Source: Chionoecetes opilio (taxonomy: Eukaryota > Arthropoda > Malacostraca > Decapoda > Majidae). From it: a stretch of DNA of 64,000 bases. The translations under genes and the position numbers were made by a program. Location: positions 1 to 64,000 of the forward strand of contig JACEEZ010022944.1 in the NCBI GenBank assembly GCA_016584305.1. The letters run 5' to 3'. The notes beneath the pieces are model-generated. The model ran no database searches. It was not told the origin of the DNA and worked only from the letters and a program-made list of their open reading frames with translations. This document shows positions 52,685-63,191 of this stretch, one piece after another (within the stretch, counting starts at the first letter, position 1; every line of letters begins with the position of its first letter).

Positions 52685-53872
52685 ATGAGTGGCCGGGAGC
52701 AGCAGGATCAGTCTGCCTCAGGGGTGGGGAGGCACAAGGGTGATGGCAAGAATCACCTGGAGGCAGGCAGCTCAGGCCACAAGGCACACAGTGAGCTGAA
52801 GTGCCAGCGGTGTGACAAAACATTCAAATGCAATAGTCTGCTTGAGCAACATTCCGTGACACACAGTGGTGTTAAGAATTATGAATGTTTAGAGTGTGGG
52901 AAAAGATTTGCTAGAAAGAGTCACCTCACCAGACACACCCTGACACACAGTGGTGTTAAGAGTTATGAATGTTTAGAGTGTGGGAAAAGATTTACTGAAA
53001 AGGGTTCACTCACCGAACACACCCTGATACACAGTGGTGTTAAGAATTATGAATGTTTAGAGTGTGGGAAAAGATTTACTCATAAGAGTTCCCTCACCAA
53101 ACACACCCTGACACACAGTGGTGTTAAGAATCATGAATGCCTAGAGTGTGGGAAAAGATTTTATACCCGTTCTGAACTCACCTCACACACCCCGACACAC
53201 AGTGGTGTTAAGAATTATGAATGTTTAGAGTGTGGGAAAAGATTTGCTAGAAAGAGTGACCTCACCAAACACACCCTGACACACAGTGGTGTTAAGAATC
53301 ATGAATGCCTAGAGTGTGGGAAAAGATTTTATACCCGTTCTGAACTCACCAAACACACCCTGACACACAGTGGTGTTAAGAATTATGAATGTTTAGAGTG
53401 TGGGAAAAGATATACTACAAAGACTCACCTTACCAATCACACCCTGACACACAGTGGTGTTAAGAATTATGAATGTTTACAGTGTGGGAAAAGGTTCACT
53501 GAAAAGAGTCAGCTCACCAAACACACCCTGACACACGTTAAAAATTATGAATGTTTAGAGTGTGGGAAAAGATTTGCTACAAAGATTGAGCTCACCAAAC
53601 ACACCCTGAAACACAGTGGTGTTAAGAATTATGAATGTTTAGAGTGTGGGAAAAGATTTGCTAGAAAGAGTGACCTCACCAGACACACCCTGACACACAG
53701 TGGTGTTAAGAATCATGAATGCCTGGAGTGTGGGAAAAGGTATTATACCATTTCTGAACTCAACCGACACACCTTTAGACACACTGGCTTGCGGGAGTTC
53801 AAGTGTGATATTTGTAGCAAGTGTTTCAAGACAAAGGGTGATATTGCCAAGCACATGAAGATGCACTTTTGA
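52685..53872 (+). CDS. ZNF copy 8, intact 13-finger C2H2 zinc-finger protein
   Basis: Predicted nuclear DNA-binding protein, 395 residues from the ATG at 52685; the frame is also open upstream toward the acceptor near 52576. Residues 1-38 closely match copy 4. Thirteen fingers follow, all with intact C2H2 ligands. The contact positions vary more than in copy 4 (for example FARKSHLTR, FTEKGSLTE, FTHKSSLTK, FYTRSELTS, YTTKTHLTN, FTEKSQLTK), as expected when DNA specificity diversifies. The linker after finger 9 is THVKN, two residues (6 bp) short. The last finger is FKCDICSKCFKTKGDIAKH. The shared AATAAA is missing because homology ends at about 53940. Transcriptional role inferred from family only. 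Confidence 0.85.
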   Translation: MSGREQQDQSASGVGRHKGDGKNHLEAGSSGHKAHSELKCQRCDKTFKCNSLLEQHSVTHSGVKNYECLECGKRFARKSHLTRHTLTHSGVKSYECLECGKRFTEKGSLTEHTLIHSGVKNYECLECGKRFTHKSSLTKHTLTHSGVKNHECLECGKRFYTRSELTSHTPTHSGVKNYECLECGKRFARKSDLTKHTLTHSGVKNHECLECGKRFYTRSELTKHTLTHSGVKNYECLECGKRYTTKTHLTNHTLTHSGVKNYECLQCGKRFTEKSQLTKHTLTHVKNYECLECGKRFATKIELTKHTLKHSGVKNYECLECGKRFARKSDLTRHTLTHSGVKNHECLECGKRYYTISELNRHTFRHTGLREFKCDICSKCFKTKGDIAKHMKMHF

Positions 53873-54268
53873 GGTGGTGTGTTGTGTGGACAAGTGTGGT
53901 TGTACCCGTGCCTGTGGGAGTGTGTCTGTGTGGCAATGGGCTGATTTTGTAAACATTGACTAGGGATAGTCTAATGTTGATTTATGATCTTATAATGTTG
54001 GTGTTCTGTTGATCCACGGCTAAGACCACTCTGTGCCTGGGTTGGCAGCCTGAACCAGGGAGATATTTTGTTGGGGAGGCGAGAGCGGCGGAGGCATTTG
54101 TCCCCGCGCCCTGCTGCCCAGAACAACAACACACCATGCCATATTATCTTCATTTATTCACTGTTTTACCCACATTTTCCCTGATCTTCCTAGCTGTCCC
54201 CACTATCGGGAGTCAAGATTCACACCCTAGCACGCCTCCCGGGAAAAGGTCCACACAGAAGACAGACG
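53873..54268. other. Truncated ZNF 3' UTR and unassigned sequence
   Basis: Shared UTR is kept to CTGTGTGGCAATGGG (53940), then switches to unrelated sequence with CCTGGGTTGGCAGCCTGAAC. No poly(A) signal of the family remains. 54136-54342 has an open + frame without recognised domain (starts hydrophobic, MPYYLHLFTVLPTFSLIFLA). Confidence 0.45.
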
Positions 54269-54492
54269 TTGCCATGGAAAAGGCAGCCAATACATGCCTT
54301 GAAACCCATGACTCCATCCAGCCACCTTTTAAAGCTCCCTAATGACTCACCACTAACTACCTGTCTACTGAGTCCATTCCAATCATTCACCACCCTATTT
54401 GTGAACCAGTTTTTCCACATTTCTTTTTTACATCTAGGCTTTTGCAGCTTGAATCCGTGACTTCTTGTTCTACCCTGGTTAAAGACGTGAAA
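54269..54492 (-). pseudogene. CR1-like LINE C-terminal fragment
   Basis: The minus strand encodes NQGRTRSHGFKLQKPRCKKE, WFTNRVVNDWNGLSRQVV and ESLGSFKRWLDGVM, clearly the same family as 51930-52115 but a divergent copy. It has no 3' tail. Single fragment, about 75 codons. Confidence 0.75.
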
Positions 54493-55184
54493 TAAAATAT
54501 AGTCTATAGGAAAAACAAATAGAATAAGTAAGAAAAAAACCGTCCATTGTATACAAACTTTATACAAAAAACCTTTTCAGCAATAATTACACTAAGGATC
54601 AAAATGAGTTTGTATGTTGAGATTGTAAACTTTGGAGAGTTATGTGAGGGTGTGTTACATTGACTCCTGGGTTAGGGCTGAGGAGGAATCTCTCCTTATA
54701 ATTTCAGTACAATGTTGTCTGTATGTATGTAACATCTGAAAATGTAGTTATAGTTGTGACTATAAATTGCCCCCAAAACAAAACAAGAGTATTTCTCAAG
54801 GCCCGTCCACACCAGGAAACTGTTTGTAAACAATAGCAAGGTTTATTTGTTTCTCATCCAGAATGGCAAACATCAAGAAACATTTGTGTGTGTGTTGTGT
54901 GTGTGCAGAGGAAGCTACAAGAGGCCGGGAGACCTACACGTGGTAGTTCCTGTAATAATACTGGCTATATGATTATAGATACTGGCGATGAAATGATAGC
55001 AATGACAGTAAGAGACAGTAATGACATCAATAATGATGAAAACAATAAAAGTAATATTGACGTGGGTGGGCAGGTTAAAGCTTGCTCACCCCTACACGTC
55101 TCTCTGCCTTGTAACAGTTCAGTGAGTGCCTTGTCACGTAAACACTGAGCCTGCAGCAGCATCCCCCCCACACACACAGCCTGA
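54493..55184. other. Unassigned region with LINE tail remnant
   Basis: GGCCCGTCCACACCAGG (54800-54816) matches, inverted, CCCTGGTGTGGACGG at 59788-59802. GGAAGCTACAAGAGGCCGGG at 54908 is the CR1-like 3' tail on -. An 86-codon open + frame (54888-55148) has Asn/Asp-rich content and no known domain. Confidence 0.4.
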
Positions 55185-55680
55185 CAACAACTGATTGATT
55201 GATTGATTTAATGCTAAATAGGGGAAATGTGCCAGCCATCAGAGGTGATATGGCACTATGGCAAAGCATAATAAAGGGTCAGGGTTATAGAGTGTGGGAA
55301 ACGGTGAGGGAAGGGGAGAGCAAGGGAATGTTACAGCAGGAGGGTTAGATCAGATGCAGGATGTGGATGTGTTGGAGGAAGGAGGTTACATTATCCAGGG
55401 AGAAGGAGGGGGATTCCGGGAGTATGTCCGCAAGACAAGGAGGTCATGAAAGGGAGGACAAATGAGGGAAGGAACTGGAACGGGCAGGAGTAAGATGGGG
55501 GCAGGATATTAGGACATGTTGGACAGTGAGAGGAGCTTGACAGGGTGTGCAGAGGGTTGGGGAGGAGAGTGACATGAGATAGGAGTGTGTGAGGGTGGTA
55601 TGGCCTATGCGTAAGCGTGCGAGAGCAGTCTCCCAACGTCTATTAGTGTGGTAAGGATTTGATCAGGCGAAGTTTATTGA
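55185..55680 (-). pseudogene. C-terminal end of an RNase-H-type LINE with (AATC)n tail
   Basis: The minus strand reads RRWETALARLRIGHTTLTHS, YLMSLSS, then a C-x2-C...TVQH-type cysteine cluster, the usual C-terminus after the RNase H domain of I/Jockey-type elements (family knowledge). The 3' end ...GCACATTTCCCCTATTTAGC, ATTAAATC is followed by an (AATC)n tail, seen on + as TTGATTGATTGATT at 55192-55207. A frameshift separates the two parts. Confidence 0.65.
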
Positions 55681-55867
55681 CAAAGTGGTCCAGGAGGATT
55701 GCCAGCGGTGGGAAAGGAAAGATTTAAAGGAAGGGTAGTAGTCGGAGGCAGGCAAGTTTGAGAAACGGGGGCAATGGGACACAGAGGCAGGACAAGTGAG
55801 GGAAGGAACTGGAACAGCGCAAGTCTGGACACTAAACATTGTGTGCAAACTTTTGGCAAACAAAGTG
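55681..55867 (-). repeat. Partial duplicate of the LINE C-terminal segment
   Basis: GAGGCAGGACAAGTGAGGGA and AGGAACTGGAAC repeat sequence from about 55450-55490. Short and non-coding in its present state. Confidence 0.45.
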
Positions 55868-57099
55868 TCCTGGGCAGAGATGCTCGAAAGAGTTACGGGC
55901 CCGTAAGTACTCCCCTAAGGGACTTTTACCTCGTAGCGCCTCTAAGGGAGATGCTCAAACCATTTTTTCACTTGCTACGGGACCGCGAGGCTAAGGGTGG
56001 TCGGGAGCAACCTTAACTCCCTAAGGGAGTGAAATTTGAAGCGGCTAGACGTCAACAAACAATAAATTACAAGTTGTATCACTATACTTTATGTTTATTG
56101 TGTATTATAGAGCCATTTCATGCTTGCCTGTTTGAAATGTGATGTGTTTATTGCTTCATTGACTCCATATATATCATATTTAACATACAATACCTATAGT
56201 ACTTGTAATAAATTCATATCAGGGCAAACCTATATATTAAATATATATATCGGTCGACTTCTTGAATCAGTACGTATAGTTCATCATACAAGTTTGGCCG
56301 CTATAATGATCCGGTGGTGGTGGTGGTATGAAATGTCTGACGTACTAGTACACACGCACGTATACACACAAGCAAGGATATTATAAAGTTATACTATCCC
56401 TGCACACAAGTGTCACGTGTGTCACAGTGAGGTGTTAGCCCCCCCGTGTGTCTTGTCTGACCTAAAGAGCGAACGCGCAGTTCTTGTCCACTATAACAGA
56501 GTACCGCCAGGGCCACGGATACGGCATACGTACGGCGCTGGCCAGCAGTGGTCTATAGATACTATTTTCGGGCACGCGAGACTCGAACCTATGATCAGCG
56601 CATCAAGGTATACCCTGGGTACGTCTCTGTAGTAATCAGTGGGAGAATATTACGCTGAAAGGCTAATGTGGCAGCTATGTATTATCGTAACATACTGGCG
56701 ATAGTGAGCTAAAATCGGCCCTATTTCGGAAATCAGCCAATCTTAGCTCAACACCGGCAAACATAGTGTTTAGGTTAAGTTATGTTTAGGTCTGGTTTAG
56801 GTTAGGTAAGGTTTATGATAGGTTTGTGTTAAGTGTTGTAGAGTTATTTAGGTTAAATAAGCGTCCGCGGGACGATTTCTCGAAAGAGGCCGATTTTAGC
56901 ATAACAGCGGCATTTGAAGTCTCTTTAAATTTATTTATCGGGCTCCCTGACAGCTGAGAGCATGATGATTGGCTAGATAAGGCCGCGTCATGAAGGACGC
57001 TGCTCTGTGATTGGTTAGCAGAATTTTCCCACACATATCCCTAGAATATCCCTATATTCCCCACCCAGAGGCCACCGATAACCGTACGGGAGTGACGGT

Positions 57100-59697
57100 G
57101 TGACGATATAAAGAGTTGCCAATATAAAGGGTTGCATGGCACCTACTGCGCATGCGCGGTGGCGTGAGAAACCAAATATATCAGGTAAATAAAAATATCG
57201 TCTAAAATCAGTTAAACAATGCTATCCTTCACCAAATGAGGCATCCCACAATAGAAGAATGCCTCATCTATTGCTGTCATCAAGATACTCGCCCAACAGT
57301 GGTGTTTACATGAGATATTTTGGTTCTTAGTGTTGCTGCCTGGCCCGCTCTCGCACCGACCACCGCCCCAAGCCAGCAATATGGCAAATTATGTCATAAA
57401 TGATAAGTGTCCGTACACTATAAGGCTGTCCATGATAGAAGAAGACTTGAACAATCGCTGCATACCAGACACAAGCCCAGTGGTTAGATATATATGAACA
57501 TATACGGGTGTTTTGGTGCACCTGGCACAAGCTGCAAGGGACGAGGACACCATGGCAGGTTTGTGCTCCTGTTTGTAATAATACAGTAACGTTCCCTGCT
57601 TTAACTTTGGTCGTACATTGAATAATCAGTATTGTTCAGGTGGGCTAAGTATTTGTACAAAACGACGCGTTATTATGTGTAAATCATATCATGTTCACCC
57701 ATCCACGTCGGAGGCATGCGCGGGAAGGGTGACACAGAAAAAGGCATATTTAACAGTAAGAATACAACGTCTGTGTGTCATTATCGACAAGTATGTTCCT
57801 GGTTGACTACTTTATATATTGTATTAGTGCCAAGGCAATACAGAATGGATTTCCATAGTAATAAGAACAAATAAGCCAGGCATCCACGTCGGTGTAGCGA
57901 TCTGACCAGCTACCCTTGGCCCGAGTAGCTACACTGCACAAATATGCACTGAAACACTGCTCCCTGGGTGAATATTTGTTTGACAATGTATACCAATTGT
58001 ATAATAAATGACCTACATGAGAAAATAATATAACATGTGTTTTGGTTTCCTTATTTATCAGGGTACCACATTCATCGCCACATAGCTACATGGTAAATAA
58101 GATGTAAAGAACCATATATTCCACTGTATCTGTACCACAGTGGTCTATGGTCGAAGTTATCACTGACTAGTATAAATAAATGACCTACATGAGAAAATAA
58201 TATGACTTGTGTTTTGGTTTCCTTATTTATCAGGGTACCACATTCATCGCCACATAGCTACATGGTAAATAAGATGTAAAGAACCATATATTCCACTGTA
58301 TCTGTACCACAGTGGTCTATGATCGAAGTTATCACTGACTAGATAAATAAATGACCTACATGAGAAAATAATATGACTTGTGTTTTGGTGACACTATTAT
58401 CAGGGTACCACATTCATCGCCACATAGCTACATGGTAATAAGATGTAAAGAACCTATATACCACTGTATAGTGGTCTATGATCGAAGTTATCACTGACTA
58501 GTATAAATAAATGACCTACATGAGAAAATAATATGACTTGTGTTTTGGTGACACTATTTATCAGGGTACCACATTCATCGCCACATAGCTACATGGTAAA
58601 TAAGATGTAAGGAACCATATATACCACTGTATAGTGGTCTATGATCGAAGTTATCACTGACTAGTATAAATAAATGACCTACATGAGAAAATAATATGAC
58701 TTGTGTTTTGGTGACACTATTTATCAGGGTACCACATTCATCGCCACATAGCTACATGGTAAACTAAGATGTAAAGAAGCATATATACCACTGTATCTGT
58801 ACCACAGTGGCCTATGATCGAAGTTATCACTGACTAGTATAAATTAAATGACCTACATGAGAAAATAATATAACTTGTGTTTTGGTGACACTATTTATCA
58901 GGGTACACATTCATCACCACATAGCTACATGGTAAATAAGATGTAAAGAAGCATATATACCACTGTATCTGTACCACAGTGGTCATGATCGAAGTTATCA
59001 CTGACTAGTATAAATGAATGACCTACATGAGAAAATAATATGACTTGGGTTTTGGTGACACTATTTATCAGGGTACCACATTCATCGCCACATAGCTACA
59101 TGGTAAATAAGATGTAAAGAAGCATATATACCACTGTATATGTACCACAGTGGTCTATGATCGAAGTTATCATTGACTAGTATAAATAAATGACCTACAT
59201 GAGAAAATAATATAACTTGTGTTTTGGGTGACACTATTTATCAGGGTACCACATTCATCGTCACAAGCTACATGGTAAATAAGATGTAAAGAACAATATA
59301 CCACTGTATCTGTACCACAGTGGTCTATGATCGAAGTTATCACTGACTAGTATAAATGAATGACCTACATGAGAAAATAATATGACTTGTGTTTTGGTGA
59401 CACTATTTATCAGGGTACACCACATTCATCGCCACATAGCTACGTGGTAAATAAGATGTAAAGAACCATACATATATACCACTGTATAGTGGTCTATGAT
59501 CGAAGTTATCACTGACTAGTATAGATAAATGACCTACATGAGAAAATAAATACTTGTGTTTTGGTGACACTATTTATCAGGCAACCAAATATATCGCCGT
59601 ATCAACGATAAATAAAGTTGCGCTTTTCCGCGCATGCGCAGTAGGGGCCATGCAACCCTTTATATTGGCAACTCTTTATATCGTCACAACGGCTCGG
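57100..59697. mobile_element. TIR element carrying a ~170-bp satellite
   Basis: Left GTGACGATATAAAGAGTTGC, CAATATAAAGGGTTGCATGG, CACCTACTGCGCATGCGC is repeated inverted at 59640-59697 with about one mismatch in 58 bp. Inside the arms, AACCAAATATATC also pairs (57171 and 59583). 57182-58000 is unassigned, with only short frames. The tandem array occupies 58001-59580. No transposase. Confidence 0.75.
58001..59580 (+). repeat. ~170-bp satellite (about 10 units)
   Basis: ATGACCTACATGAGAAAATA recurs at about 58009, 58179, 58350, 58512, 58675, 58849, 59018, 59190, 59360 and 59528, that is every 162-174 bp. Each unit has CAGGGTACCACATTCATCGC, ACATAGCTACATGGTAAATA and GATCGAAGTTATCACTGACT. A subset lacks CTGTACCACA (about 10 bp), giving the shorter period. 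The first two units carry GTTTCCTTATTTATC where later ones have GTGACACTATTTATC. No coding. Confidence 0.95.
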
Positions 59698-59877
59698 TAC
59701 GAGCATCTCCCTCAGCCCACCCTCGTAAGGTTATTGTAGCCATACACTCGTAAGTTGTCCCTTACGAGGGATTTTCGAGCATCCCTGCCCTGGTGTGGAC
59801 GGAACTTTATAAACTTTCACAGCAAAACAACGATGAACAAACAACACAACTCAAACTTTCAAACTTCAAACCTTGTA

Positions 59878-60085
59878 TTAATCCCTTGAGGTCCAGAACG
59901 TAATTTCTATTGTAATATAGATACCATTAACCGATTTTAGTGACTATAAGCAATATTTTATAGCTATGACCTGTTTAGTATCCTTGTCCACTAGCTAATG
60001 TGGTATATTAAGTGACTTTTCGTAATTGTATAGCTAACAGATGATTTTATATAGCCAAGGAAAGATCTGGGCGTGAAGGGGTTAA
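59878..60085 (-). mobile_element. TTAA-flanked MITE, copy 4
   Basis: TTAATCCCTTGAGGTCCAGA ... ATCTGGGCGTGAAGGGGTTAA. Minus-orientation relative of copies 1-3; GACTTTTCGTAATTGTATAG is the complement of the shared TATAAAATTACGAAAAGT. Confidence 0.75.
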
Positions 60086-60150
60086 GAGAAATCCTGAATC
60101 ATATAATCATCGCACAGCATGGCATTGAAAGTGTATCAATGCATGAGTCG

Positions 60151-60171
60151 TGAGTGAGTGAGTGAGTGAGT
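60151..60171. repeat. (GTGA)n microsatellite
   Basis: GTGAGTGAGTGAGTGAGTGA between the two TTAA MITEs. Confidence 0.9.
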
Positions 60172-60199
60172 AGTCATCAACATCAATCCTTGGGAACAG

Positions 60200-60412
60200 T
60201 TAACCACTTCACGCCCAGATCTTTCCTTTGCTATAAAAAAATTGTACGTTGTCGAGCCATAAAATTACGAAAAGTCACTGAATATACCACAGTAGTTAGT
60301 GGACAAGGATACTAAACAGGTCACAGCTATAAAACATTGCTTATAGTCACTAAAATCGGTTAATGGTATCTATATTACAATGGAAATTACGTTCTGGGTC
60401 TCAAGGGGTTAG
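60200..60412 (+). mobile_element. TTAA-flanked MITE, copy 5
   Basis: TTAACCACTTCACGCCCAGA ... TCTGGGTCTCAAGGGGTTAG. Inverted relative to copy 4, 115 bp away, and more similar to copy 4 than to copies 1-3 (both share CTAAAATCGGTTAATGGTAT or its complement). The right TTAA is mutated to TTAG. Confidence 0.75.
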
Positions 60413-60690
60413 TTAACTCATCTGTCAAACATAATATTGATAACAAGAAATATTACACTTCCTTCTATCAATAAACACTCTTTCCCCAATCATCCATCAC
60501 GACTGTATTCAAAAACACAATGACAAACAACAATTACAACATTACAAAAAACATGGAAGCATTGACACAGAAAAGTAATCATCAGTACAAAAAACAGTGC
60601 AAGTCACAATAGTCTGCAACACTAATTCATATCACAACATATTTCTTGCTCTACTTCTATTCACTATTATTGATTTGATCTAACCTATGC
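60413..60690. other. AT-rich sequence, nothing recognised
   Basis: Short frames only, with CAACAACATTACAAAAAACA-like low-complexity stretches. Confidence 0.4.
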
Positions 60691-60693
60691 TCG

Positions 60694-60725
<32 letters not shown>

Positions 60726-60773
60726 GTAGTTGTGCCTGTGGGAGTGTCCTGTGTGGCAATGGGTGGTGGTGGG
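60691..60773 (+). repeat. CT tract and orphan ZNF 3' UTR fragment
   Basis: (CT)n at 60694-60725 is followed by GTTGTGCCTGTGGGAGTGTC, CTGTGTGGCAATGGGTGGTG, GTGGGCA (60728-60773). This is the ZNF 3' UTR sequence that is lost after ZNF copy 8. No zinc fingers are attached. Confidence 0.7.
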
Positions 60774-60775
60774 CA

Positions 60776-61060
60776 AAGTCAACATTTACCATGAAACATT
60801 TCAATAGAAGCGCAATTTTATTAGCTTTCTATTGATATATTTAGTTTTCTGATCAATGAGTTAGCAACATGCATAAATTAGCGTTAACTAAATAAATAAC
60901 ATCAATCGGGAAAATTACCCGATTGATGATGTTATTATTTAGTAACGGTAATGTATGCATGGTTCTAATTCATTTATCAGAAAACTAAATATATCAATGG
61001 AAAGCTAATAAAATTGCGCTTCTATTGATATGTTTCATGGTAAATATTGACTCGCAAATT
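60776..61060. mobile_element. Short foldback element of the GGAAAGCTAAT family
   Basis: Arms of about 135 bp pair around 60915 (CATCAATCGGGAAAATTACC, CGATTGATGATG). They contain TTCTATTGATATATTTAGTT / AACTAAATATATCAATGGAA and GCGCAATTTTATTAGC and its complement. Same core as 10730-11867 and 49986-51143 but only the inner part. Confidence 0.75.
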
Positions 61061-61784
61061 TTAAATGGCGAAGAGTTGAAGTAAATATTCTTTGGTCATA
61101 TGCAGCAAGTGAATGGGTCAACAGGCTGGTACAACACCTGCCGCACGGCGGCGCCACCGTCGGCGGATAACAGAAGTTGCATTGGCGGGACCGCGAGTGA
61201 GGTATCTTGTTGTAGAGTGTCTTTGCTCTCGGTACGGGCCATTATGTCACTCCTTGAGATTTCTTACAAGATCTTGGGAATTTTATCATGCCCTTGGGAT
61301 ATTTATTCTCCATCTTGAGATTTTTTTAGGATTATTCAAGTATTTTCTCCTGTATTCTCTCAAGGTAAGCATGTGTACTGTATTTAGGGTTCAGTTTCAA
61401 TGCTATTATAATGACCTTGGGATATTTCTATCCTGGAATTTTTGTGAGTCAGTCTTGGGAATTTATTAAGCTCAAGATCACATCTCAAACGTTGGCTTTT
61501 CGTAAACAGGAATATCTATGGTGTGTATCCTGAATATAGCTTTATCATAATGGCTCCCGTGATATAAGCATGGTTTACCAATACTACTGCTTGCCTCGGG
61601 GAATTCATTTGATGGCGTGATAATGGCGCACGAGGGGAAATAAGGGAGATAATGTAGGAAGAAATAGAAGGTGGAGGCGGCCGATTGTTTGGGGAGGAAA
61701 TAATGGGCAATATTACCCACACAGAATATTGCATTATATTGCCCGGTGTGTGACTTGGGTTATTACAGGTTCCGGGGCTAGGTA
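61061..61784. other. Unassigned region with repeated CTTGGGA motif
   Basis: TTGGGAATTTTATC, TTGGGATATTTATTC, CTTGGGATATTTC and CTTGGGAATTTATT recur every 30-80 bp (61265-61465). A 118-codon + frame (61113-61469) covers it, begins Arg-rich and becomes hydrophobic; not recognised. Confidence 0.35.
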
Positions 61785-61860
61785 GTGATGCTAAATCGTA
61801 ATATTGGGGCTGGCGACATATGCAGCTGGCGACCTAAAGTGTTATCTACGGTAAAGGACG
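61785..61860 (-). repeat. Dispersed repeat core, short inverted copy
   Basis: GGCGACATATGCAGCTGGCGAC and TATCTACGGTA are the complement of the TACCGTAGATA ... GTCGCC core at 6430. Confidence 0.55.
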
Positions 61861-61929
61861 GCCCCCGGCGCAAAATCCAGGGTTGGCGCAAAGTTTGGAT
61901 TATACACTGGCCATAGTCCCCCCTGTCGT

Positions 61930-62165
61930 CCAGTCAGTTCGTACACAAGTCGTTTCGTTACACCAATAGATTCGCTACCACAAAAAGTCGTCTTCGTACA
62001 CCATAGATTCGTACTCCAAAAGGTCGTTTCGTAACACCAAAAAAGGTTCGTCACACCAGTAGATCGATACACCAAAAAGTCGTTTCGTACACCAAAAAGT
62101 GTTTCGTACACCAGTAGATTAGATACCAAAAAAATTGTTTCGTACACCAAAAAGTCGTTTACAAA
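61930..62165. repeat. TTCGTACACCAAAAAGTCG repeats, block 1
   Basis: Alternating TTCGTACACCAAAAAGTCGT and TTCGTACACCAGTAGA, about 35 bp together, with many small variants. The minus strand reads VYETTFWCTNLLVYE-like peptides, which are repeat artefacts. Confidence 0.85.
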
Positions 62166-62875
62166 GGATGTCCAATTTTCCGGGGATTCGCGGAATTCGA
62201 GTACTTTATTGCCAGCTGGGTCATTTATGTGAATCGTGTAGATTAGTGTAAATTTTTTTTGGGGGGGGGTTTACATAGTTGCTAGCCCAACAGGCGAACC
62301 GACCCTGGACACTGATCCAGCACAGAACATTACAACATTTTTTGCCTGCCTAGCGGAATTTGAATACTAGGCTGCCGAATATCTCCTGACTCCACTGCTA
62401 AAGTTTTGCTGAGGAGGCAGTGTTTGGGATGGAATACAGCAAGCCCACAGCCGGTTGTGGGGTGGTTACAGCAGCACAAGCCAGGGGAGATAGATCTGGG
62501 ACAAGGGATCTGGTACGAGTGGCACACGCCCTCCACTGTGTCAAGTTTGCAGGCTCCAGGCTGGAGAGTCAATGAAGGATTGCCACAGCGGAGGCAAGCA
62601 GATTGGACAGAGGGTATATATTCAACATAGTAGGCAGAGTTAACATATACACAAATTGGGACACAAAAACAGACAAAAATGAGACAGAAATTATTATAGA
62701 TTAACCAAGGACCTCTAGAAGCTTCCAGAGCATGAATTTACAAAAAATCTCGGGGGAGGATTACAGCACCCACGAAAACTCAGCTGGGGGTTCCCTCGTA
62801 CGGTCAGTCAGCCTCGCTGAGCTCGGAGGAGTGTCACCCTATTATTTTATTTCAGAGTTTTTTTTTTTCTTGTGA
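62166..62875. other. Unassigned spacer between TTCGTACACC blocks
   Basis: An 80-codon minus frame (62330-62572) is Cys-rich (CHSYQIPCPRSISPGLCCCN) and a 74-codon + frame overlaps it. Neither matches a family I know. A poly(G) run lies at 62261-62269. Confidence 0.35.
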
Positions 62876-62879
62876 AGCC

Positions 62880-63110
62880 TGCGTTTCGTTACACAAGTAG
62901 ATTCGTACACCAAAAAGTCGATTTCAGTACACCAGTAGATTCGTACACCAAAAAGCGTCGTAAACCAGTAGATCGTATACAAAAGTTTGCGTTACACAAA
63001 AAGTCGTTTTCGTACACAGTAGATTCGTATACCAAAAAGTGTTTCGTACACCAAAAAAGCAGTTCGTACACCAAAGGTGTTTCGTACACAAAAAAGTGTT
63101 TCGCTAGTCT
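62880..63110. repeat. TTCGTACACCAAAAAGTCG repeats, block 2
   Basis: Same units and orientation as block 1, so the two blocks are direct repeats flanking 700 bp. It ends AAAACATAGTCGTTGCGTAA next to the poly-C tract. Confidence 0.85.
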
Positions 63111-63136
63111 ATAGAAAACATAGTCGTTGCGTAAAC

Positions 63137-63155
63137 TCCCCCCCCCCCCCCCCCC

Positions 63156-63188
<33 letters not shown>
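63137..63188. repeat. Poly-C tract
   Basis: About 50 C with one A and one T. Polyproline and polyglycine frames here are artefacts. Confidence 0.95.

Positions 63189-63191
<3 letters not shown>

Larger units (their letters stand above)
55868..59800. mobile_element. Outer inverted-repeat element enclosing the 170-bp satellite element
   Basis: Left GGGCAGAGATGCTCGAAAGA with CCCTAAGGGACTTTTACCTC and right TCCCTTACGAGGGATTTTCG, AGCATCCCTGCCC are inverted relatives; GAGATGCTC and CTAAGGGAG motifs recur on both sides. Between 56030 and 57099 is AT-rich sequence with a (TGG)n at 56310 and no gene. Boundaries are approximate. Confidence 0.45.

Noticed and set aside
54136..54342. Small secreted protein with signal-like N-terminus
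   Set aside because: The hydrophobic start is suggestive, but the frame overlaps an antisense LINE fragment for its second half.
58001..59580. CRISPR-like array
   Set aside because: Units are ~170 bp and entirely repetitive with no variable spacers; eukaryotic satellite.
61113..61469. 118-codon protein
   Set aside because: Covers a stretch of repeated CTTGGGA motifs; no family recognised and composition shifts midway.
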